From contig CM077826.1 in assembly GCA_039720395.1 (NCBI GenBank), positions 25,252,430 through 25,316,429 of the forward strand: a DNA stretch of 64,000 nucleotides, in the 5' to 3' direction. This DNA comes from Liquidambar formosana (lineage: Eukaryota > Streptophyta > Magnoliopsida > Saxifragales > Altingiaceae). How positions within the stretch are numbered: position 1 is the first letter of the stretch; each line of letters starts with the position of its first letter. This document shows positions 54,159-64,000 of this stretch, piece by piece. The position numbers and the translations under genes are program-made. The notes below the pieces were generated by a model. That model had not been told where the DNA came from and ran no database searches. It was given only the letters and a program-made list of their open reading frames with translations.

Positions 54159-56436
54159 TATTGTTGGCCTTAATGGTTTTAACCCCATGGTTTTGATGAT
54201 AACAATACATAATAAGATGTTTAAGGACTAATAAGCATTTAAGTGATGAATCTAGACAGGTATCAAAGCCACAAAATGTTTCAAAAATCAATGATCAATT
54301 TGCAAAAGCAAACAAAGCATAAGATCGTATGAAAACAGAGCAAATGGATCCATCTATCATTCAAGATTGATCAAAGTCTATGAGTGAGGATTTTAGGAAA
54401 TTATTGTAAGATTAATTTCAATAATTGCTCACACAAGGATTAAAGGACTTAGAACTTTGCAAAAATTGACAAATTTAAAGCCCTATGCAATTCACTTTGA
54501 ACCTAGAGTTTGTGAAAATTTCTAGTCTGAAAACAGAGATTTTCAGACGGCTGAAACATAGTTTCAGCCGGCTGAAAATGACCCCTTCTATAAAATCAGC
54601 TCTCTGGAATTTTCAGATGGCTCTTTGAGCCAGCTGAAATATCTTTGAGCCGGCTGAAAGTGAGGTTTGAGACAGCTAAAAGTCCTGTTCTTTGGTTCCA
54701 CAATTACACCCTCTCTGAAATTTTCAGCAGCCTTATTCAAACAGCTGAAAGAGAAGTTTTAGACGGCTGAAATCCTCGGGCAGAGGTCTAAGGGCTAGTT
54801 TTAGAACGGACTTTTGAAGCATTAAATACCCACCAAACTCCCTTTCCCGGCATTTATTGCTACAAAACGGCTATTTTGGACTTCTTGTGTATAAATACAA
54901 GCTTTGAGCTCATTTATGGGCATTCATTGAGCTACAAACAAGAAAACCAATTACAAGCCCTAATTTCTCTTGTGAGCATTCATTGAAATCAATCAATAGC
55001 TGAGTGTGCTTTCATTTTCTGTGTATCTATTCTTTGAAAGAGTTTTCTTTGAGCACAAAATCATTTTCAAACATCTTGTATCAAAGGGTTGTGTGAACCC
55101 TCACTTGTAAACACTTGAGAAGTGTGTATTTGGCTAAGTGTTGGTGAAGAACACTTGATTTGTAAAGGTTTGCTACTCCACCTTAAAGGAGATTGATAGT
55201 GGATTGGTGAATCCTCAAGCGAGCTCGATCTTGAGGAGAGGACGTAGGAGGGAGGCCGAATCTCGTTAACATCGCTTGCATTCTCTTACTCTTAAACTTC
55301 TTATTATTGCTCAATCTTATATTCATTCTTGTTTGCAATAATCTGATTTTTGAGTTTGCTATTAATTTTTAATTTGGCCTATAACCCTATTCACTCTCCT
55401 CTAGGGTTATTTACTTTGTACAACAATTACTTGCTCTTTCTCACGTGGTGAAAGTAAGTTGACATTTGATGTTCACTAAATATCTCTTTGTTTTTATGTG
55501 GGAGGATTAAAAAACCCACACAATACAATATTCAACCCAAACTTAATAAACTGTACTATATTTCTCCGTTTTCTTTATGCCTATTCATTTCCCCTCCTAA
55601 AAATTGAACATATAAAACTATAAATAGTCATAATTAAAAAGAGAGACAAATAGAGGAAAGGATGATTAAAAAAGAAAACGCGATCCACGGGAATTTTCAC
55701 ATGCTCCCGATTTGCTTCCGACACGAATAAATATATATATATATATATATATGTATATTTTAATCAAAATTCTTCCATATGGTTAATTACATAAAGTTGA
55801 AAAGATTTATACTCTCTGTTATTTTCTTCTCCTTCTGGCTTTTTCTCCTATTCTTTTTCTTAGTCTAGACTTTTCTCTCATTTTTTTATGCTCCAATCTC
55901 AAATATATTTTTGATATTTTTCCCCATGGTTTTCCACTCTTTGTGCAACCCACTCAAAACCTCATGAAAGGCCAAGATTCATCATTATCATACATTTTAC
56001 AATCTCTACTATCGGATTTCGAGACACCTTCAACGGTTATACTTGCATTGATATATACCAACATGTAAAAAGCATGATTGTGGGATGGGCTAGGCTCTAG
56101 AGAATCTTAATCTTTTTTCACCAAATATCATAATGTGTCAGTTCCTTCATTTTTTACAAGTTTCCACCATTAAATTAATTGTTTTTCAAAATAATTTATC
56201 TTTTTCGGGAGTATAATTAAATTTTTTATGATACATTACGCTAACATCACACCAAAGATTATTTTAATTGAACTATTTTATTTATTTTTGTCTATATCTT
56301 TTAAATTTAATAGACATATTATATTAACAAATACATTTTACTATTTTAAAGAATAAGTATTCTGTTAAAATTCTAATTTGCTAATAATATTATTTTTTAA
56401 AAATTAATCCGTGCGTCACACGGGTTCTAAAGCTAG
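53617..56436 (+). mobile_element. Helitron-like element disrupted by a solo LTR
   Basis: The 3' end has hairpin CCGTG CGTCA CACGG (56409-56423) and CTAG before T at 56433-56437. Its 5' part (TATATATAAAACAGAGGAATG, then GTGCCACGTGTCA) recurs directly after 56436 (TATATATATAATGGAGGAAATG, then GATGCCACGTGTCA), followed in both places by CCTAATAYCAAAAAAG-like sequence, so at least two related elements lie head to tail. The 5' TC is not clear at 53617. A GT microsatellite (54125-54156) and a solo LTR sit inside. Confidence 0.45.
54162..55425 (+). repeat. Solo LTR of a Sirevirus related to 4554-14083, plus orientation
   Basis: It starts TGTTGGCC and ends TACAACA (1264 bp), between ATTAT (54157-54161) and ATTAC (55426-55430), a 5-bp duplication with one mismatch. 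It aligns with the reverse complement of the full LTRs over the start, the GGGCATTCATTGAGC region, the GGATTGGTGAATCCTCAAGC block and the AACCCTATTCACYCTC end. TATAAATA is at 54890-54897. Upstream of it the palindromes are CAGCCGGCTG/CAGACGGCTG type instead of AGACGTCT. No internal element remains, so recombination between LTRs removed it. Confidence 0.88.
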
Positions 56437-59400
56437 TACTATATATATATAATGGAGGAAATGAGCCCTGGTGATGCCACGTGTCAAATTTACAAATTTC
56501 AATTTTATTTTTTTTCAAATCACATGCTGAACAGTAGAACGCGTTGGCCAAAAAATGGCAAATATTACATTTTAGCGTCCCCTTTCTAACCTAATATCAA
56601 AAAAGAGATAATGTCTATCAACTTGCTATAAATTAACTGTATACTTACGTCAAAATAACTATCAATTTTCTTTGTTTTGTAGTACTATTTTTGAATGCCT
56701 ATCTAAATTACTCCCAGTCATGAGATCAAAAACACATGTAGAGATTCTAGCCATTCTTTATACACACAACTGCCTATAAATAAGAAAAGCCTCATTTGGC
56801 ATAGGCACCAATTTCATATCTTATAAACAACTTATTCTCTAAGTAAAATATAGAGTTCACAGTGATGATTTGAGAGAGAAGGAGAAAAAGAGGGCAAGAG
56901 ATAGAACTTAAAAGAACTTTAAAGATATGGAAGTAACACACCAAAGCCCAAAGCTAACCCAACTCATATAGCTCTGTATACAAATTGTCACTACTATGCA
57001 ACCCTTTTTCTCTCTTACCTTCCCCATCTTTTCAATATTTCATCCTCTAAACATATAAAAATGAGTAGAAAAAGAAGCAATCAAACCCAAGAAACAAAAG
57101 CCAACAAGCAATCTTTCACTTTAATGGGGGATCGAGTTCTATGGCATTGTCGAGTGTATCGAATTACATAGAATAACTAAAGAGACTCATTTCCAAAAAA
57201 GAGTCTAAGATTGGTTTCATTCCTTTGTACAACAAACCCCTATTGGGGATTCTCAAGAAAATCATAAATAAAAATTACGATAACAAACAATAATAAAACA
57301 ATGTTATCGATAGAAGCGAAGTGGCGGGTTAAGGCACAGGTATCTTATTCTCCTTAAGACGATTCGTGTCTCTATGGAAACTAGTATATATATAAGACAG
57401 TGAATGAGATTTGGAAAGAAAAAAAAAATACTAATAATAGTTGATATTTGGAGCAAAAAGGGCACACGAAGTTAGCTTGGCCAGCAAGAAAATAGTGGTT
57501 GAATGTTTGTTTTGATTTTTGAGCAAAATACGAATATATAGGGAAACCAGTTCTTATACGCAATTTAGGAAACATAAAGAGAAGATAAATCCGAATCTAA
57601 TTGTAATCCAAAAGCTGGTAGACCCACCAAAAAAAAAAAAAAAATAACCCACAAATCTCTTTACTATTATGAAGGGAAGACCTTTGGTCTCTTCCCTCCA
57701 TTAATTATGTGACAAGCTAGCTACCCTCACAAGTCACAATCTCATTTCAACAATAACCACAGCAACTTGATCAATTTTCTATGGTATTGTTCCCAAACTC
57801 CTCCATTCTTTTGCTCTTGAAATTCATTGAAGTCCCTTTGTATTTGAATTCTACCCTCTCTCTCTACAGATAGATTCACTCTCTACCATTTCTTTTTTTT
57901 CTTTTTTCTTTTTTTCCCTTTAATTTTTTCACAAACCATAATAATTTTATAGATTTAGTAATTCAACCAAGTATAATACAAGATACAAAAACAGACTATA
58001 ACAAAGAAATAGAAACAAAACAAAAAAGAGCTTATAATATAAATGACATAGCGGGTAAGCAATTCGAAGAACAAAAGCCAAAACTTTATTCATACTTTCT
58101 GTCTCTGCATACGCATATATATATATATATATATTCTTTTTTAATACTCTTGAAAGTCATTTGACATCCGCTGCATTTCTTTTTCATAACAATTTTTTTT
58201 TGGGTATGCATAACCAAAGAGATATAGCATAGTAAGCATTTAAACGTGTTTTTCTTTTTAAATTTGGATTTTTCCTTAAGTTTTTGCATTTTTATTGTAA
58301 TTTTAGCACTCCAAATATATTCTATGGGTTGACTTTTTCGTAACCTTTTTTATTAATTCAAATTTTTTTTTTTTGTTTTTTTTTTGGGAATGACCAATTG
58401 GTGGGTCAAAATAAAAGTAATTCCAAATATATAAATGGTCAAATCTCTCTTATTTCATTCAAAGTGATAGTAATAGACTTTAATTCCCAAAAGAGAGGAT
58501 CTACCATATGACATTTTATAATTAATAACCATTCTATTGTTTTTACTATTTTGCTTCTTTTTTTTTTTCTTTTTTTTCTTTTTTTCTTTTTTTATCTCAC
58601 CTAAGTGCCCTTTTCACATTAAATCCATCATTTTTCTCCTAATTTAAAAATCTTAAAACATAATATAAAAAATAAAAAATAAATAAAAAAAAACCAATCA
58701 TATATATATTCAACTATAATTAATAATAATCATCTACACACATTTTGATTTGGAAAGAATTATTTTTATTTTTATTTTTTTATGAAGCATTATAATAAGC
58801 TTAAAATTACATTATTTTATTTTGAAGATAGCACAATGAATGATCTAGATATTGATAACAAAAATAACATCAATCTTTTGAATGAAACAATAATTATATA
58901 TGGGTTTAAGTAATAGATGATAAAAATCAAGGAGTGCTGTGTTTTTTTTTTTTCTTTTTCAACAATCTTATCCAACTATGGCGCACAAAAAGCATAATTT
59001 TTCTTCTTCTTTTTTTTGTAACCATGTTTGCTCCCCTTTGTATAGCATTGGCATCCTTCATATATGTTAGTAGCCTTTATTACATACTTTATATTTTGAG
59101 GAAATTAGTGAGAAGTCCATGTGCAATGACCTATAGAGGTAGAAGTCCTTTCAAATTTCTTATACAACCACAAGTCCAAAATATCATGAAATGGTAATGT
59201 TTCATAATTTAGATTCAATTTTTTTTTAATGATAGATCCACCCTCTTGATTGTGATGGTATGGAGTAAATATATACAATAGCTAGGTTAACTATTTAATT
59301 TTAAATGCACGTCTATGATTTACGCATTTCATAATGGTATTCACCTCCATGATTTATGCATTACAAAATGGGATTCACCTCCATTTTTTACGTATTACTT

Positions 59401-60137
59401 AATTTGGTTTCCTAGAAGGCTATGATTGTGGGTCATATTAGATGCAAGGAATTGACCTCTACCAATAGGCTTTGTAGCTCACGTATAGGATGCAAGCAGA
59501 AGCTATCAAGGTGGATTATTACACCCTTATGTGGAGATGTCGAGTGGATTATGGAGCCTTCGTCTGAGTATTATTGTAGTCCAATCGATCTTTTAAAACA
59601 TGTAACTATTACATATGCAAAACGATTTGTAAACGTTTTACGATATGATATGAAACTATTTCATAAACTTCTAAATTTCTTATGAAGAATGTAACTATTT
59701 TCTTTTACAAAACGATTTGTGAAGTACATAGTGGAACATAATTTTAGGGAATTATGTGTATACATGTTTCTGCTCTCAAAACTTTCTACAATCTTCACTC
59801 TAACAAAGCATAACTATGAAATTCACACATCATTTTAGAATGTAACACTTTTTTGCCAAAAAAACAATTACATTTAATTGTTATTATATTGACTATTAAA
59901 AACAGTGACATGCTCAGAAGAGATAGATCGTGATAATAAAGGAGATAGTTTTGGGAGAAAAATATAGGCCAAGATTTTCTCTACCGCTAATGGAATTTTA
60001 ACAGATCCGGGTTATACTATTCTCACTAAGCATGGTTTGGGCATTTTTCGTCAAACCAAATTTAAGTGGACTTAAGGCAATATATAGTTTTCCATTGAAC
60101 TTATGCCTGCATAAGTTCTATAACTAGGACTTAAGAC
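56437..60137. other. Long AT-rich stretch, no gene recognised
   Basis: It starts with the second Helitron-like 5' copy (to about 56700). Beyond this there are many T and A runs (57635-57650, 58355-58385, 58560-58590) and an AT microsatellite at about 58115-58133. Around 59300-59400 a ~45-bp unit (ATGATTTAYGCATTWCA, then ATGGKATTCACCTCC) is repeated nearly three times. An 87-codon plus frame at 59422-59685 shows no known domain. Confidence 0.5.
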
Positions 60138-62345
60138 CAGTGTTTTGAAAACTGGTCCAAACACTTAGTCGGTTAAGTAGCTAGGTTGGTTCAACTTGGT
60201 TCAACCGGCAGGGTCAATTCGGGCCAACCGATTATGCTGTGTAAATATAAAACTATAAATAATTAGATGAAAATAAAATTCATAATTATTTTGATAAGAA
60301 ATATAATACAAAAGTCAAATGTAATTTAGCACACAAATAAATAAAAAGTTTCAATGTTCAAGTTTAGATTTTTTTTTTTTTTTTTTCAAACGATAGAAGA
60401 TAAGTTTATTTAAAAGAAAACCATAAAGGTTACAAAGATGAGGGCATATCCTCCTCAAGAAAAGGGGATAGCGAAGAAGGGGGATTTCAATCCATACATC
60501 AAGGACATCCACCCTAAGAGCAAACTTAGCCACTGCATCTGCAACCCGGTTACACTTCCTGGGCACATAGCTAAATACTGTAACATGTGCTTCACTCGCC
60601 AATTGCTTGATAGCATCACACACTATCTCCACTTCTACCGGCACTAGTTTACTGTTCCTTAAGCCTTCAATTATGCCTTTTGCATCAGCCTCAACCACAA
60701 GACCTTTGATACTTGTATCTAAGGCGAAACGGATCCCTTCTCGGAGGGCTATAGCTTCCACCATTTGTGCACTACCCATGAACTGGATTCGTTTAGCCAT
60801 CCCTGCTATAAACAAACCACATTCATCCCTAATCACAATCCCCACCCCTTATACCATCTTTTGTTATCTAAACCCCATCAGTATTGAGTTTGAAAAGGGG
60901 ACCCGGCGGGGGATACCACCTTTGCACACCACTCTCCCTAGGAACAGAAATAGTGGTTCTAGTTCCTTAAGCCATCTCGGGATTCATTGCTATAATATAT
61001 TCTGAGGCATCACCTGTCGCTTTCAAGATCACTTCCCCAAGAGTCCATTCCTTCCCAATAAAGCACTTATCGTTTCGCGCTTTCCAGATACGCCATAATA
61101 TGAAGGCCACTAAGCGTAACAAATCTGGTTCTGATGACTCCTCCCTTCATTTGCCCATGAGAACTTCTATTGAGTGAATAAAGGAAGGTCTTGAGATGGA
61201 ACCACTATCCAGTTGAAGCTGACTCCCATACCATACAACTCATGCAAACTGACATTGAAAAAAAAGGTGTAACAATTTCGTCCTCTCCACAAAACAGGCA
61301 CATCCCAAGTCCATCCCGAAATTCTATGTTTTAACTTGTTCCCCAATGGTAAAACCTCCTGTGCACATCTCCATAAAAAATGATGTAACTTCCCTGGGAT
61401 TTGGATACTCCACAAAAATTTCCAGAATTTCTTATCAAGATAACGTCGACTAGATTCACCTTCAGTTCGCTGGTGTGAGAGAAGCCCATTCCTTACAAGA
61501 TTTCTAGCAGTTGCATAACTCGATTTAATCGAGTACCTCCCATTTGAAGTGTAGTGCCATATTAGTTTGTCCCTCTTATCCATCCAAGACACCGGCATCC
61601 TAAGGACCATAGTAGCCTCCTCAACCTCCAGCAATTGTCTCACTAAGTGTTCATTCCAACCTTTCCTATCCAAATCTATTAAGTCAGACACCTATATAAC
61701 AGAAGTACTAATAGGAGGCTGGGTTTTGACTTTAAAGGTAATCGGTTCTAGAAGCCACGAATCCTTCCATATATGCACACTCTTCCCATTACCTATATGC
61801 CATCTGACCCCGGCTTGCAAAATTTTCCTACCTTCCAATAGACTCCGCCGTGCCCATGAGGGATTACTGCCCAGTTTTGCATCCAAAAAACTCAACTTGT
61901 GGTAGTACTTCCCATGGTAGATTCTTGCCAACATAAAGTGCAGCTTATTTAAAATCATAAATCATAGGTCATGAATAAAATTTAAAAAATAATAATATTA
62001 TTACATCATGTCATAAATAGATACTTAGAAAAAAGGAAACCAATTCCCTAAGAATTTGTTAATAAGAAGGAAACTAAATCCCATTAAATGCAATTTTATC
62101 TTTTAAATAAAATTGATTACGGTAGAATCTAGATATTACCATATCCATTTGATTCAAAATTTTAGAAGCCCTTAAAAAAATAATAATTTGACTCAATCGA
62201 CCCAGTCGGGTTAACGGGTCAATGGTTCAACCAATTAAACTGACTAGTTTTTCTGCTTTTATCTATCTTTGGGTTGTTTGATTGAACCAAACCGGTGAAG
62301 CTACCGGGTCCGATTCAACCGTCTAGACCAGGTTTCAAAACATTG
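60138..62345. mobile_element. hAT-superfamily element (non-autonomous, 2208 bp)
   Basis: The left end CAGTGTTTTGAAAACTGGTC and the right end read in reverse CAATGTTTTGAAACCTGGTC are inverted repeats. The exact 8-bp duplication CTTAAGAC at 60130-60137 and 62346-62353 is diagnostic of hAT-like insertion. Subterminal GGTTCAACC-type blocks are also inverted (60190-60230 against 62200-62240). No hAT transposase is inside; it holds LINE pieces on the minus strand. Confidence 0.85.
60351..61958 (-). pseudogene. LINE 3' part: zinc-binding region and RNase H, inside the hAT element
   Basis: Reading the minus strand from 61958: the RRSLLEGRK to HIWKDSWL region, an in-frame TAG at about 61692, then the zinc-binding region (WSIQIPGKLHHFLWRCAQEV). 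A shift follows, then an RNase H-like domain (60351-60845) with MGIVIRDECGLF, VEADAKGIIEGL and NRVADAVAKFAL. The T run at 60367-60384 would be the A tail of a 5'-truncated LINE. RT is absent. The upper part is duplicated at 1-524 with the same TAG. Non-functional. Confidence 0.85.
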
Positions 62346-64000
62346 CTTAAGACCAAATGCCCCCTCTTTTGGAAAAAAATGGAGAACTATTGTTTTTTTT
62401 CTCTTTCTCAATACAGAGAAGAAATATTAGTTAAGTTTTATTTAATATGGAGAGTGGAGAATAGTAGGATTAAAAATTTTTAAAAAAAGGTTTTACTAAA
62501 ATGGTATAATGGATATTTGACTCTAAATACTCTCTTCGAATTAAAATTCATTATTGTCACTTTGAAAGAAATGAGGGAGTTTTAGCCCTCTTTTAAGGAT
62601 TATTTTTATTTTGACACACCGTTTTATCATTTTTCCTATTTTTTCCCTCAATTTAAGTAATATTTATGTTAATGATAAGCATTGTATTCTTTTTTATTGG
62701 TTCAAAGTTTGCATTTATATTTTTCCCTACATGTAGATAACATTTATTTTGGCAATAAGGATTGTTAATTTGTGCCAAAGGCCGTAGTTTCGACTCCGCG
62801 TGAGTAGTAAAAAATAAGGATTGTTTGTACAGTATTTTGGGTTGCACACGCTAGTGGTGTGTGTGTATATATATATATATATCCTATATATAAGGAGGAG
62901 TTAGTGTGGGATTAGAAGTCTCATGAGACAACATTACGTGAAAAAGTTTTTTTTTTTTTTCCCCTATTGGTTTCATAGCATGGGTTAGAAATTCATTATA
63001 ATATGAAATCAATCTTTCTAAGACTCTAATTAACCTAGGACCTTCCCTCACATAGTGGGGAAGGTGCCTTTGGTCTGCGAAGCTATTGGCAATGCTGTTT
63101 TAATTGATGTAAATAATGTTATGAATATTTATACTATTAGTCTATTATTTTATTATATGATAAAAGAGTGTGCCACGTGGCATGTCTCTCAAGTCATCTC
63201 TTCAATATTGACATGTCACATGGCATGTCTTCCTCGCAAATATAAACTCTAAAAAATAAATAAGGGAAGAAAATGAACAAGCTAAGGGAAGAAAAAAAAA
63301 ACATAAGAAAAAGAGAAGAAATATTTAGGGATGGGATCGATGGCATATTCTTCCTTTTCACATTGTTTTCAATGACTAGGGCTATGTTTGGTGGGTTGAA
63401 ATGAGGGCTGTCATTCTATTTCTTTGAACTGTTTGGTTGGGCTATAAGGACATGAATGAAAATTCTCGTGGGTCTTATTCCTCAAATGGAGGAAATAATT
63501 ATTCATTCTCAAACCAAAGGGAATGACCATTCCCACCATTGATGGAATAAAATCACATGAAGGTAATGGAAATTATTTTTTCTAATTGATGGTATTTTGG
63601 AATGGCAATTTCTTTTTCGGAGCAATTAATTGGTCTTACCTAACATAAGAATGGAACGACCATTGCCATTCCCATTCCCTCTTCATAACATTCACGTGAA
63701 CCAAACACACCCTAATTACCTCTCTCAATTGTCATTTACAACACCTGTGGAATCATCTTCTTGTAAAAATGTCTTGGAGAAGTAGGGATAATTACCAAGA
63801 GTTCTCTCGACGCCTAAGGTTGGTTAGATCAAAACAAAATTCTCTGCTTGTAGTTGTAGGTTAGGCTGATACTCTTAGGCAGCTAACCAAAAGCATTAAC
63901 ATGCGGATGGAAAACCAGAGAAACAACTCCATGAGAACCTCATGTAGGCCTTGGTCCATAGGGTGGAGGGTTGGAGCCAGAGTCACTTGGGGTGACTGGA
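61435..64000 (+). repeat. Right copy of the duplicated segment (partner 1-2560)
   Basis: Direct repeat of 1-2560, about 61.4 kb away. It includes the hAT right end at 62345, its CTTAAGAC flank, TA/GT microsatellites at about 62857-62883 and the MITE at 63379-63712. Beyond the hAT flank no gene is recognised; a phrase near 62770-62810 (GCCGTAGTTTCGACTCC) resembles a Pol III B box but lacks an A box. Confidence 0.93.
63379..63712. mobile_element. MITE with TGTTTGG-type ends, right copy
   Basis: Equivalent to 1933-2271: starts GGGCTATGTTTGGTGGG and ends CGTGAACCAAACACACCC. It was present before the segment was duplicated. Confidence 0.55.

Noticed and set aside
59422..59685. 87-codon plus-strand frame
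   Set aside because: No domain, no splice context and no repeat in the duplicated segments; treated as chance.
1..64000. A giant LTR element with the 1-2560 and 61435-64000 blocks as LTRs
   Set aside because: The blocks hold hAT, LINE and MITE pieces, lack TG...CA ends and flank unrelated elements on both strands.

Overview
This window is nuclear DNA from a plant, almost certainly a eudicot. The evidence is AT-rich intergenic sequence, genes with GT-AG introns, a plant receptor-like protein, a QALGGH-type C2H2 zinc finger gene, and many plant transposon families (Sirevirus, LINE, SINE, PIF/Harbinger, hAT, Helitron). The species cannot be named from the sequence. No rRNA, tRNA, CRISPR or operon is seen. 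Most host genes present are broken.

Layout. 1-2560 is one copy of a segment that returns at 61435-64000; both copies carry the same hAT end and target-site duplication plus the same degraded LINE piece. 4554-14083 is a complete Ty1-copia element of Sirevirus type on the minus strand. It has 1463-bp LTRs with seven differences, TACAG target-site duplications, a PBS, gag, protease-integrase, an RT that has lost its catalytic core, RNase H, a third ORF and a PPT. Then come a SINE with a perfect 16-bp target-site duplication (14127-14233), a foldback element (15785-16272), a second SINE, local duplications (17.7-18.7 kb), a shattered LRR receptor-like protein gene (19473-21690), LINE debris and a few unassigned exon-like pieces (22.6-28.4 kb).

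28651-45758 looks like one very large PIF/Harbinger-type element. It has TTTGGTTCG-type inverted ends, a broken three-exon DDE transposase, an apparently intact two-exon Myb/SANT partner, a small two-exon GRF zinc-finger gene, captured alpha-mannosidase exons, and a broken gene of the same family as the Sirevirus third ORF. It also holds two large arrays of a ~70-bp hairpin unit in opposite orientation and a 4 x 310-bp tandem array. Nested insertion could explain part of this.

Right side: a Tourist-like MITE (46126-46500), a C2H2 zinc finger gene with an EAR-type motif and two frame breaks (49072-50799), nested Helitrons (51047-53218 and flanks), a solo Sirevirus LTR in plus orientation (54162-55425), a long AT-rich stretch with nothing recognised, and a 2.2-kb hAT element (60138-62345) holding LINE RNase H and zinc-binding pieces.

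The most interesting signals are: (a) a second copy of the Sirevirus LTR promoter region, with its AGACGTCT palindromes, sitting inside the element just upstream of the third ORF; (b) the occurrence of that third-ORF family inside a DNA-transposon-like region as well; and (c) the giant Harbinger-like element with inverted hairpin arrays and gene cargo.
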